A stretch of DNA of 64,000 nt. Origin: Halorussus halophilus. GTDB taxonomy: Archaea > Halobacteriota > Halobacteria > Halobacteriales > Haladaptataceae. The translations under genes and the position numbers were made by a program. A model generated the notes under the pieces. That model saw only the letters and a program-made list of their open reading frames with translations, was not told where the DNA came from and searched no databases. Of this stretch, positions 35,736-43,669 are shown one piece after another (within the stretch, counting starts at the first letter, position 1; each line of letters begins with the position of its first letter). Location of the stretch: positions 186,001-250,000 of the forward strand of contig NZ_CP044524.1 of the NCBI RefSeq assembly GCF_008831545.1, in the 5' to 3' direction.

Positions 35736-35948
35736 TCAGAAGAACAGCACCCACGCCAGCAGTCCCATCGTCAACACTGACAGAATTGCGGGCAACAGCG
35801 CGAGAACCGTCGTCAGTAGTTTTCCCATGCCCCGCTCGGCGTCCACTGGACCGAGGACGATGTAGCCACAGCGCGCACACTGCTTTCTGTTTGCGCGGTG
35901 CTTGTGGCCGCAATCTTTGCACTCCCACTGCTTTGGCCCGAGACCCAT
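35736..35948 (-). CDS. Small zinc-ribbon membrane protein
   Basis: A 70-residue protein: zinc ribbon CKDC..CARC (residues 9-30) followed by one hydrophobic helix (LLTTVLALLPAILSVLTMG split by no charges) reaching the C-terminus. ATG 35948 is supported by an AAAAACTA TATA-like element about 34 bases upstream. Such ribbon-plus-anchor proteins are abundant in haloarchaea and probably scaffold membrane complexes; function unknown. It converges on the MutS-like gene. Confidence 0.7.
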   Translation of the reverse strand: MGLGPKQWECKDCGHKHRANRKQCARCGYIVLGPVDAERGMGKLLTTVLALLPAILSVLTMGLLAWVLFF

Positions 35949-36076
35949 TGTCGCGTTGTCAGACTCCACGAACGGGGGGGTGTTAGTTTTTGCGACCTAT
36001 CTATTTACAGGTACACATTCCTCGCTGACCTGTGGGAACACTTATGCACGCGGCGGGAGACTGACTCGCCGTACCG

Positions 36077-37684
36077 ATGGACGAGCGCGACGAGCGAGCG
36101 TCTCGACCCGGCGAGCAGTCAAAACGCCGAGCAAATCGACGGGAGGAGTCCACGAGCGACCGCCAGCGCGCCGACCAACTCCGCGAGCGAGTGCGAAGCG
36201 AATACGGAAGCGACGCCGACGCAATCGCCACGCGCCTCGACAGCGACGACCCCGAGGAGCGCGCCGGGGCGGCGTGGGCTCTCGCCGAACTCGCTGGAGA
36301 AGACCCGGACCGTCTTCCCGCCCGCTCGAAACTCGCCGCGCTCCTCTCCGACGACCACCGCTGGGTTCGCCGCGGCGCGTCGTGGGCGCTCGCCGCACTC
36401 GCCGACAGCAACCCCCACCGCGCCCGGATGGCCACCGAAGAGGTCATCGATGCGCTGTCAGACGACGACCCGCTCGTTCGGGAGAATACGGTCCTTACGC
36501 TCTCGTCGGTCGCTACCGAGTATCCACGCGCAGTCGAACCCGCACTCTCTCGACTGGCGACGCTCGTGAACGAGGAGGAGGGACTACTTCGAAAGTACGC
36601 CGCAGAGACACTCCACCGACTCGTCCGCGAACTCGACGAAGACGGCTTTCCGAAGACTATCGCGGCCTCTCCGGCGCTCGCGAACTTCCTGCCGGGCGAT
36701 GCGACGATTGTGGAGTTCTCCGACGAGGAAACCGTCGGAGAGTCGTCGGTCAGCGTTCGACCCCCGGAGTTCGACACCGACTCGGGTGAAGACACCACGG
36801 ACGACGCTCGTTCCCAACTCGGACCGCCCGACTACGTTTCGACGCCCCCCGAAATCGACGCGGGGTTCCGGGACTTCGAGCGACTCGCCGACCGCGGAAG
36901 CGGGCCGTTCACGACCTTCCAGAAAGCGCGCGCCCCGGACCCCGAGAGCGCGAGCGGAAGCCACGTCGTCGTCACGCTCCGAGCGGCGCGCCGAGACGGA
37001 TTAGCAGACGAAGACGCGCTCTCCCGCGCGCTCCGTGCGTGGGACGCCATCTCGGACCACAACCACGTGCTTCCGATAGTCGCGCGCGGTGAGACGCCGC
37101 GCCCGTGGGTCGCCACCGAGTTCGTGGACGGCGGCACCGTGCGCGACCGAATCGGCGGTCTCGACTTCGCTCAGGCGCTCTGGTACGCCCACTGCGTGAC
37201 GACGGCGCTCTGTCACGCCCACGCACAGGGCGTCCTCCACGGCGCGCTCAGGCCGGGCGTCGTCGGTCTCTCCCAGAGCTTCGGCGCGTGGTCCGTGCCG
37301 AAAGTCGGCGACTGGGGCTTCGGTGTCGGTCTCCCGAACGAGACACGACCACCTGTGCCACCGGCGTTCGCCGCGCCCGAACAACTCGCACCCGAGGAGT
37401 TCGGCCGACTCGACCACGCGACCGACGTGTACCAACTCGGTGCGCTCTGCTACGCGCTGTTCGCGGGCAGACCGCCGTTCGTCGGCGACTCGAAAGAGGT
37501 CGCTCGACGGGTCCAGAAACGAGACCCTGCTCCAGCGAGCTCGATCAATTCGGCGGTTCCCGAGGCGGTTGACGGTCTGCTCACGCGGGCACTCACGAAG
37601 GAGAAACCCGCGCGCTTCGAGACGGCCGAGGACTTCCGCCGCGAGTTAGAAGTCGTCGTCGAGGAGTACGCGACGTGGGCGTGA
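36077..37684 (+). CDS. HEAT-repeat protein fused to a Ser/Thr protein pseudokinase
   Basis: A 535-residue fusion. Residues 1-40 are charged and disordered. Residues 45-190 form HEAT-type repeats (ERAGAAWALAELAGEDP, RRGASWALAALADSNP, RENTVLTLSSVATEYP, RKYAAETLHRLVREL). After an acidic linker, residues 255-525 follow a eukaryotic-type kinase fold: the hinge ATEFVDGGTVRDRI, the APE box FAAPEQL, and DVYQLGALCYALFAGRPPF are kept. Catalytic residues are lost: HRDLKP has become HGALRP, DFG has become DWGFG in altered context, and no clear strand-3 lysine is present. It should bind partners rather than phosphorylate. There is no membrane segment. Confidence 0.8.
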   Translation: MDERDERASRPGEQSKRRANRREESTSDRQRADQLRERVRSEYGSDADAIATRLDSDDPEERAGAAWALAELAGEDPDRLPARSKLAALLSDDHRWVRRGASWALAALADSNPHRARMATEEVIDALSDDDPLVRENTVLTLSSVATEYPRAVEPALSRLATLVNEEEGLLRKYAAETLHRLVRELDEDGFPKTIAASPALANFLPGDATIVEFSDEETVGESSVSVRPPEFDTDSGEDTTDDARSQLGPPDYVSTPPEIDAGFRDFERLADRGSGPFTTFQKARAPDPESASGSHVVVTLRAARRDGLADEDALSRALRAWDAISDHNHVLPIVARGETPRPWVATEFVDGGTVRDRIGGLDFAQALWYAHCVTTALCHAHAQGVLHGALRPGVVGLSQSFGAWSVPKVGDWGFGVGLPNETRPPVPPAFAAPEQLAPEEFGRLDHATDVYQLGALCYALFAGRPPFVGDSKEVARRVQKRDPAPASSINSAVPEAVDGLLTRALTKEKPARFETAEDFRRELEVVVEEYATWA

Positions 37685-37688
37685 CTTC

Positions 37689-37937
37689 CTATCGAGTTCC
37701 CGCCGGACCGTCTGCCCCGTGGAAGTAGAGCACCCGCTCGTCGTCGCTTCTGACGGTCTCTCGTTCTACGTCCTGCCGACTCGTACACCGTCGTTCGTAC
37801 TGCTGTAGCACGGAGAACGGTGGGCCGCCGAACACGTCAGCCCAGCGGTCGCCGCGTTCGATGACGATTCGCTGGTCGTACGGTTGCCCGCAGACCGGAC
37901 AGGCGGTGTCGTCGTCGCCGGGTGCGTGGGAGTGCAT
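37689..37937 (-). CDS. Small zinc-finger haloarchaeal protein
   Basis: An 82-residue protein starting MHSHAPGDDDTACPVCGQPYDQR. A CPVC knuckle at 13-16 and a later single Cys leave an incomplete four-cysteine site, possibly finished by His. The rest is predicted beta/alpha with FGGPPFSVLQQYERRC. The start is the first ATG after which the codon bias becomes haloarchaeal. It converges on the pseudokinase gene with a four-base gap. Function unknown. Confidence 0.6.
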   Translation of the reverse strand: MHSHAPGDDDTACPVCGQPYDQRIVIERGDRWADVFGGPPFSVLQQYERRCTSRQDVERETVRSDDERVLYFHGADGPAGTR

Positions 37938-38036
37938 CGGTAGGGTTGTGCGGGTTTGTTGTCCTTCACTCTGTTGCACGTTAATGACACTCACTGTCAC
38001 GAAACTCCTTTTCCCGTTCGGCGTGCGCTCGCAACT

Positions 38037-38666
38037 ATGGCAGACGAAGAGTACGAAGGCGACCCACGCGTCGGCGTGATGAACGGCGTCGCGGTGCCGA
38101 CCGTCGAACCGGTCGAAGGCTACGACGACCACCCCGACCACGAAGCGCCGTCCATCGAATCGCTTCGCCGACTCGTCCGGCGCGGCGACTCGGTCGTCGT
38201 GGTCGGCGGCGGATGGGGCGCGTCCACCGTCGTCGCGGCCCGGATGACTCACTACGAGGGCGACGTGACGACGTTCGAAGCGACCTCCGAGATGATATCG
38301 ACTATCGAGCGCACCATCGAAATCAACCGCGTCTCTGACCTCGTGACGCTCCGGCACGCGGCCGTCGGCGAGGTTTCGGAGTTCACCGAAAAACTGTACG
38401 GCGAAGCGGACGGCGACCTGCTCGGCCCGGAGGCGATTCCGGCGTGCGACGTGTTGGAACTCGACTGTGAGGGCGCGGAACTGGAGATTCTCCGCGCGCT
38501 CGACTTCGACCCACGAGTAATCATCGTCGAGACCCACGGCGACCTCGGGTCGCCGACCGAGGAAGTAGAGGCGGAACTGGCCGACCGTGGCTACGAAATC
38601 GTGGACAGAGGCGTCGTCGGCCCCGACGACGACTTGGACGTGCTGACTGCGACGAGAGAGGCGTAA
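38037..38666 (+). CDS. FkbM-type SAM-dependent methyltransferase
   Basis: A 209-residue class I methyltransferase. Motif I is VVVVGGGWGASTVV (residues 53-66), the acidic end of strand 2 follows in TTFEATSEM, and the DVLELDCEGAELEILRAL segment is the FkbM hallmark. These enzymes methylate sugars, lipids or other small acceptors; here the acceptor is unknown. CTCCTTTT about 27 bases upstream of ATG 38037 suggests a leaderless mRNA. Confidence 0.82.
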   Translation: MADEEYEGDPRVGVMNGVAVPTVEPVEGYDDHPDHEAPSIESLRRLVRRGDSVVVVGGGWGASTVVAARMTHYEGDVTTFEATSEMISTIERTIEINRVSDLVTLRHAAVGEVSEFTEKLYGEADGDLLGPEAIPACDVLELDCEGAELEILRALDFDPRVIIVETHGDLGSPTEEVEAELADRGYEIVDRGVVGPDDDLDVLTATREA

Positions 38667-38788
38667 ACTGTCTCTCGAACTGTTGACTTGGTGGGAAACG
38701 ACGATTCGCTCCGTCGCTGACGAACGGTTCTTCCGCTCACAGTCGCCTCGTTTTAAGTACGCTCGCTTCCTCGGGTCGGGAAAGGGAT

Positions 38789-39532
38789 ATGTTCGGGCCG
38801 TTTCTCGCCGCTTCGTCGCTCGCGTCGGACCCGAGCGGCGCAGTCGTCGCGTTTCTCGGGTCCGTCCTCGTCGCTACCTCTGCGGCGGTGTTCGGCTTCT
38901 ACGCGCTCCGAAATCTCCAACTCAATCGCTTGGAGTCCCAAGGCCCGTTCTGGCGGTATCTCGCGCTCGTGGGCACGACAGCGGCGCTCTACGGCGTCTT
39001 CGGCGTACTCGGCGTCGTCGTCGATTCGCGGGTACTGACCGCGTTCGGCCACGGCGCACTCCTCTTCTGTATCGTCTTTCTGGCGTTCTCGATGCGAGAA
39101 GTGTACTACAACTCCGCGCTCGCGCCGCCTGCCGACGAGGGAATCCCGCTCTCGACGCTCCGCCGAATCGAGGTCGCGTTCGTCGTCGTCATCGTCGTGG
39201 AGTGGTTGGGCGTGTTACTCATCGACCAGTTGGTCGTCGCGCAACTCGTCAAGGCCGGTGGCAGTCTCGCGTTCGCCACCTACGGCGTGTTGTTCGCCGA
39301 GAAACTGGAGTCGATGACGAGCGGGACGTCGCTCGACACGCTTCGACGCCACTTGCTTCCAGTACTGGTCTCGTTGGGCGTCCTCGGCCTCGCAGACCTC
39401 GGCGTCGTCGTCGGACTGCAACCGCTCGTGGTAAACGCTATCAAGAGCGTCTTCGTCGTGCTGGTCGGTGGGTTCTTCGTCACCGCGACGATTCGACTCC
39501 AACAGAACGTCGAGGGACTGTCCGCGCCGTAG
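38789..39532 (+). CDS. Seven-helix haloarchaeal membrane protein
   Basis: A 247-residue integral membrane protein with about seven hydrophobic helices and short loops. Helix 3 holds FGHGALLFCIVFLAFSMREVYYN, split by the MRE turn; the third loop is polar with DEGIPLSTLRRIE. No retinal lysine in the last helix and no transporter motif are seen, so it is not a rhodopsin. A purine-rich GGGAAAGGGAT lies just before ATG 38789. Function unknown. Confidence 0.7.
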   Translation: MFGPFLAASSLASDPSGAVVAFLGSVLVATSAAVFGFYALRNLQLNRLESQGPFWRYLALVGTTAALYGVFGVLGVVVDSRVLTAFGHGALLFCIVFLAFSMREVYYNSALAPPADEGIPLSTLRRIEVAFVVVIVVEWLGVLLIDQLVVAQLVKAGGSLAFATYGVLFAEKLESMTSGTSLDTLRRHLLPVLVSLGVLGLADLGVVVGLQPLVVNAIKSVFVVLVGGFFVTATIRLQQNVEGLSAP

Positions 39533-39565
39533 CGACCGAGTGACTGTGCGTTCACTCTCCGACTC

Positions 39566-39910
39566 TCAGAGCGGTTGTAGCCCGCCGTTCCTGCAGTTCG
39601 GACACTCTATCTCGGGGGCCGGTTCGTAACGGACGCAGACAGTGCCACACGCGTTACAGTATCGGAGTGCAGACCGCTGTGGCGTGACTCTGGTGCGCCT
39701 GCGAAGGCGCTCTACGGTCTCCCGAACGTCGGCGAGTTCTGCTTCGAGTTTGGCTACCTCGGCGCGTAGTTCTTTGGCTACCTCCGCGCACAGTTCTCGC
39801 TCTGCTGCACTCTCCGCGTCTCCTCCCGTACTTTCCACGTCTGCCACCTGTTCGGCGGGTGGTTCGGTCTCTCGCTCGGACGAGTGGTCATCGCTCCCCT
39901 CGGTTGGCAT
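39566..39910 (-). CDS. Coiled-coil protein with C-terminal zinc ribbon
   Basis: A 114-residue protein. An acidic start is followed by a coiled coil at about 40-75 (EVAKELRAEVAKLEAELADV) and a zinc ribbon CNACGTVC..CPNC near the C-terminus. ATG 39910 (MPTEGSDD) is taken in preference to an upstream start that adds eleven residues without an acidic haloarchaeal character. The protein could dimerise through the coil. Function unknown. Confidence 0.65.
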   Translation of the reverse strand: MPTEGSDDHSSERETEPPAEQVADVESTGGDAESAAERELCAEVAKELRAEVAKLEAELADVRETVERLRRRTRVTPQRSALRYCNACGTVCVRYEPAPEIECPNCRNGGLQPL

Positions 39911-40188
39911 ACCACACGGACGTTGGTTGTCACTCTCTATCAAACGTTACGCTACCTGTCGCCGGACGACGAACTCTCTCCACGAACGTGCTGTCGCTAC
40001 CGAGAATTATGGACTGTGAAAGTCGGAGTAACGGTAGCCGTTACCCCGGTTGTCAGAGGCACAGTATTTCGACTCCCTTGCCTGCGGCGGCGAAGTGTCT
40101 CGCCCTTGCAGGCACTCGAAAGGGCGGCGGAAAACTGTATAATCGTTTTGCATGGTATGCCACCCTATTAAGACCCCTCCCGAACTTT

Positions 40189-40488
40189 CTAGGTACCTCC
40201 GTCCATCGTTTCGGGGTCCGCGATAGCGCGCGAGACGTAGAGTCGTTTCCGTGCGTCCGGGGCGTACAGTCGTTCTTCGACGAGTTCTGCGTCCTTGAGC
40301 TTCGTCAGCGCGTCGCGCGTCGTTCTGGCTGGAAGCAACGCTCGCGTGCGAATCTGGCGTTGTGTCAACGTCTCGTCTTCGGCTAACACCTTGTAGACGA
40401 GTTTCGCACTCGGCGGTAGGTTCAGCAGTCGCTCGTACCGTTGCTCTGGCGTCGTGTCAGGCTCTTCGCCCGTGGCAAAAACGTTCAC
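40189..40488 (-). CDS. Winged-helix DNA-binding protein (MarR/TrmB-like)
   Basis: A 99-residue single-domain regulator. The winged helix covers about 20-90: LPPSAKLVYKVLAEDETLTQ, then RQIRTRALLPARTTRDALTKLKDAELVEERLY with the recognition helix and wing. It begins with GTG 40488. It lies divergent from the tetrapyrrole operon across a 360-base gap and could be its regulator, but no operator repeat is evident. Confidence 0.75.
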   Translation of the reverse strand: MNVFATGEEPDTTPEQRYERLLNLPPSAKLVYKVLAEDETLTQRQIRTRALLPARTTRDALTKLKDAELVEERLYAPDARKRLYVSRAIADPETMDGGT

Positions 40489-40850
40489 CGGTCTTCGACA
40501 TAGCCACCCTCACCTTGGTCGGCCCCCTAATTAGTTGTTCCGATGCTATCTGTGAATAAAACACAGGATTGCTGTCACGCTCTGCGTCCTCGGTCACGCC
40601 GTCCCGCAGATACCGGCAACAAAATCCTACTCTTCCACGCCTCGCACTGCTCGCTCGGCACGGCGACGGCGCATCTCAGTGGTTCTCTGGCATGTTTTCG
40701 GGTTTGACGCGGCGACAAACTCCTACCGACTACAAGTTCTGCTCTGTCTCGCTCCGATTCTCCGGTAAGAACTGCACCGACCCCGAACTGAAGGCAGGAA
40801 CCACGCCTTTTGACAGAACTAACCCCTTCGCCATCTTCGATTAGGGTAGG
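40489..40850. other. Non-coding gap upstream of the tetrapyrrole operon
   Basis: No frame here has haloarchaeal codon use. The left part is AT-rich (CCCCTAATTAGTTG, GTGAATAAAACACAGG), suitable for promoters of the divergent regulator. Near the right end ACTAACC at about 40819-40825 lies about 27-30 bases before the ATG of the leader peptide. I see no cobalamin-riboswitch landmarks. Confidence 0.45.
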
Positions 40851-40898
40851 ATGTATCGTAGACGCTCGACTGCCACGGGTACGGAGGTGACTGCCTGA
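40851..40898 (+). CDS. Possible 15-residue leader peptide overlapping the cbiX start
   Basis: ATG 40851 opens the peptide MYRRRSTATGTEVTA and ends at TGA 40896-40898, whose last base is the first base of the cbiX ATG (TGATG). ACTAACC upstream fits a transcript starting next to this ATG, so it would be read as a leaderless message. It carries the cbiX ribosome site within it. It is basic, unlike normal haloarchaeal proteins, and may serve only for coupling. Confidence 0.4.
   Translation: MYRRRSTATGTEVTA
40883..40890 (+). promoter_or_regulatory. Full-length ribosome site GGAGGTGA of cbiX
   Basis: GGAGGTGA is an eight-base match to the 16S rRNA 3' end, seven bases before ATG 40898. It decides the cbiX start and is unusual among the mainly leaderless genes around it. 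Confidence 0.8.
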
Positions 40899-41677
40899 TG
40901 GTCGCGCTCGTACTGGCCGGTCATGGTTCCCACCGGAATCCCGAGTCGGCCCAACCGGTGTACGACCACGCCGCCCGACTCCGCGAGCGCGGCGAGTTCG
41001 CCGAAGTTCGGGAGACGTTCTGGAAGGAAGAGCCGTCGCTTCGGAACGTCTTGCGCACCGTCGAAAGCGACGAGGTGGTCGTCGTCCCGCTGTTCATGGC
41101 GGAGGGCTACTTCACCGAACAGGTGCTCCCGCGCGAACTCCGACTCACCGACGAGTGGGAACTGGACGTGGACAAGACCGTCCACTACGCCGACCCCGTA
41201 GGTACCCACGACGCCATGACCGATGTCGTGGTCGAGCGCGCAGCAGGAATTCTCGAAACTGCCCCCGAAGATGCAGGCCTCGCGGTCGTCGGCCACGGAA
41301 CCGAGCGCAACGAGAACAGCGCGAAGACGACGGAGTACCACGCAACGCGCATCCGCGAGCACGACGAGTTCGCCGAAGTCGAAGCACTGTTCATGGACGA
41401 ATCGCCCGAAATCGACGACGTGACCGACTACTTCGACGCCACAGACGTGGCCGTCGTCCCGCTCTTCCTCGCCGACGGCTACCACACGCAGGAGGACATT
41501 CCGGAGGACGCTGGTCTGACCGACGACTACCGGGACGGTTGGGACGTACCGGCGGCAGTCGAGGGGCATCGAATCTGGTATTCGGGGGCCGTCGGTACCG
41601 AACCGTTGCTTGCCGACGTAGCGTTCGAACGCGCCCAAGAAGCACTCGCCGGAGGTGTCCAGATTGCCACCGATTGA
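40898..41677 (+). CDS. cbiX: Sirohydrochlorin chelatase CbiX, two-domain form
   Basis: A 259-residue class II chelatase that inserts Co2+ (or Ni2+/Fe2+) into sirohydrochlorin. The two halves are related: half 1 begins LAGHGSHRN (His9) and half 2 VVGHGTERN (His133). In half 2 the second metal-ligand motif is intact (LFLADGYHTQEDIP), while in half 1 the equivalent histidine is Phe (LFMAEGYFTEQVLP). The C-terminal site is therefore probably the catalytic one, as in CbiK. It overlaps the following Fe-S gene by 23 bases, and SUMT, which makes its substrate precursor, is two genes downstream. Confidence 0.88.
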   Translation: MVALVLAGHGSHRNPESAQPVYDHAARLRERGEFAEVRETFWKEEPSLRNVLRTVESDEVVVVPLFMAEGYFTEQVLPRELRLTDEWELDVDKTVHYADPVGTHDAMTDVVVERAAGILETAPEDAGLAVVGHGTERNENSAKTTEYHATRIREHDEFAEVEALFMDESPEIDDVTDYFDATDVAVVPLFLADGYHTQEDIPEDAGLTDDYRDGWDVPAAVEGHRIWYSGAVGTEPLLADVAFERAQEALAGGVQIATD

Positions 41678-42851
41678 CGCGCCACAGCCGTTCGCCCACG
41701 GGACCGAGTCCTCACCCGCGGACACACTCCTCGACGCTCTCGGCGACTACTCTGACTCCTCGGCATCCATCGACTTCGACGACTTGCTTGTCGAAGTCGA
41801 GGACGAGGGGTTCCGGTTCGAGACGCCGGACTGTTCACACAGCGGACTCACACGAAGTCAACTCCACGAACTCGCGACCGACTCCGAGTACGTCAACGAC
41901 TGGTACTACTGGGAGCAAGCAATCGGCGGCCACGACGCCGACCATCGTGAGTTCCTGCGTTGGCTCGAAGGCGACGACCCGGTTCCCGAGCGGTACGACA
42001 GCCTCAGAGATGGAATCGCGAGCGAGTGGGGCCAACTCCAGATTACTGTGACGCTCGGCGAGACGACTCCAGAGGAGTCGCCTCGCCACGACGACGAGTT
42101 CGAGACGTCGCAGGCGTCTCGCTCTTCGGAACGACGAGCGACTAATTCCACCGTATCGGGAGCGACCGCCCGACGCTACGAACTCCGCCACGTCGCGGAC
42201 GCCGACGCCGAGCAGTCTACGCTCGACCACTACCACGACCCCCTCGACGCACGACTACTTGCGAGAGACGATTCTTCGGGTGAGTACCGGCCGCTCAAGA
42301 GCGCGCCGACACTGCGGGACGGGTGGGTGTTTCCGACTCTCTCCGTGAAACGAGTCGTTCGCGCCGTCCAAGAGTTCTACCCTGCTTCGATTTCGAACTG
42401 GGCGCGCGAACGCCGCGGTGAACTCGACGTGACCCACTTCGAGGCGACGGCCGAGCGCCAGACCGGCATCTACGCGCTGGTCGAAGAACTCGGGCCTGAA
42501 GCCGTGGCAAACGCCGTCACGGCGTGCTGTACCGACTCCGAATGTCTGAAACGCCGCGAGTGGGAGTACGGCGAAGACGAGCAGTTGGACGCTCCCGCAG
42601 GCGACGGCGAGATTCCCTGCCGCGAACCCTGCTCGCTGTTCGTCGCCACGGCCCGCGAGTTCGCCAAAGTCGAGCGCGAGACCGAGCAGACGTACGAACT
42701 GACGCTCACGCCGAGCGAGCGCGAACAACTCGACCGACTGGTCGCCGCCATCGCGGACGACGACCGGCCACGAATCGGCGACGCCACGGACGGCGCGAAC
42801 CGGTTCCGGGCGCGATACCTCCGCGAGAAGCGATTTGCAGGTGATGACTGA
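41655..42851 (+). CDS. DR2241-type Fe-S cluster protein associated with CbiX
   Basis: A 398-residue protein. From memory it matches the DR2241 family, in which these regions are fused behind a chelatase domain in Deinococcus; here they are encoded separately and directly overlap cbiX. Cysteines near the C-terminus (ACCTDSEC, about residue 295, and CREPC, about 325) probably hold a 4Fe-4S cluster. The N-terminal half is very acidic. Start is uncertain: GTG 41655 overlaps the GGAGGTG motif itself, whereas TTG 41664 lies six bases after it and could be the real start. It probably supplies electrons or stabilises the chelatase. Confidence 0.75.
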   Translation: MSRLPPIDAPQPFAHGTESSPADTLLDALGDYSDSSASIDFDDLLVEVEDEGFRFETPDCSHSGLTRSQLHELATDSEYVNDWYYWEQAIGGHDADHREFLRWLEGDDPVPERYDSLRDGIASEWGQLQITVTLGETTPEESPRHDDEFETSQASRSSERRATNSTVSGATARRYELRHVADADAEQSTLDHYHDPLDARLLARDDSSGEYRPLKSAPTLRDGWVFPTLSVKRVVRAVQEFYPASISNWARERRGELDVTHFEATAERQTGIYALVEELGPEAVANAVTACCTDSECLKRREWEYGEDEQLDAPAGDGEIPCREPCSLFVATAREFAKVERETEQTYELTLTPSEREQLDRLVAAIADDDRPRIGDATDGANRFRARYLREKRFAGDD

Positions 42852-43669
42852 TGTACGGAACAGTGTACTTAGTCGGCGCGGGTCCCGGCGACCCGGAGCT
42901 ACTGACGGTCAAGGCGAATCGGCTCTTGGACGATGCGGACGTGGTGCTCCACGACGCGCTGGCGAGCGACGAAATCGTCGAATCGGCGGACGCTGCCGAG
43001 ATACGCGACGTGGGCAAACGCTCGGGCGGCGAGCGCACGACCCAAGAGGAAATCAACTGCCTGATGGTCCGCAAAGCCAAGGAGGGCAAAGACGTGATCC
43101 GACTGAAGGGCGGCGACCCGACGGTCTTCGGTCGAGGCGGCGAGGAAGCCCAACACCTCGCGGCCGAAGGTATCGACTTCGAGTTCGTCCCCGGCGTCAC
43201 GAGCGCCATCGCCGGACCGGGCGTCGCTGGCATCCCAGTCACGCACCGAGACCACGCGTCGAGTTTGACGGTCGTCACGGGCCACGAGGACCCGACCAAA
43301 GACGAGAGCGCGCTGAACTGGGACGCACTCGCCGCGAACGTTCGAGCGGGCGGTACGCTCGTCGTGTTGATGGGCGTCGGTCGCTTGCCGGACAACGTGG
43401 CGGCACTCCGAGCGAGCGGTCTCGCGCCGGACACGCCGGTCGCCATGGTCGAGAAGGCGACCCGCGACGCAGAGTTCTCGGTCACCGGAACGCTCGACTC
43501 CATCGTCTCTCGCGCCGACGAAGTCGGCATCGAACCGCCCGCAGTGACGGTCGTCGGCGACGTGGTTTCGGTGCGCGAGCAGGTGGTCGAGTGCTTGCAG
43601 GAGACGCCCGCCGCGCAGTTCGCCGCGCCTGCCGACACCGCAGTCTCCGAGAGAGGTGTCGAACGATGA
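42851..43669 (+). CDS. cobA: Uroporphyrinogen-III C-methyltransferase (SUMT)
   Basis: A 272-residue enzyme that methylates uroporphyrinogen III at C2 and C7 to precorrin-2 using SAM. The N-terminal YLVGAGPGDPELLT and the downstream KGGDPTVFGRGGEE loop are the canonical SUMT boxes, and GVTSAIAGPGVAGIPVTHR is the third. The protein has no fused CysG oxidase or uroporphyrinogen synthase domain. Its ATG overlaps the upstream stop (TGATG) and its own stop overlaps the next ATG (ATGA), so translation is coupled through the operon. Its product feeds the chelatase CbiX. Confidence 0.93.
   Translation: MYGTVYLVGAGPGDPELLTVKANRLLDDADVVLHDALASDEIVESADAAEIRDVGKRSGGERTTQEEINCLMVRKAKEGKDVIRLKGGDPTVFGRGGEEAQHLAAEGIDFEFVPGVTSAIAGPGVAGIPVTHRDHASSLTVVTGHEDPTKDESALNWDALAANVRAGGTLVVLMGVGRLPDNVAALRASGLAPDTPVAMVEKATRDAEFSVTGTLDSIVSRADEVGIEPPAVTVVGDVVSVREQVVECLQETPAAQFAAPADTAVSERGVER

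Noticed and set aside
40489-40850. Cobalamin riboswitch upstream of cbiX
   Set aside because: No B12-box landmarks are visible, and a promoter starts just before the leader peptide, leaving no room for an aptamer.
42835-43669. Long alternative frame antisense or shifted over SUMT
   Set aside because: Arg/Gly-rich translation with no motif; the true frame holds all SUMT boxes.
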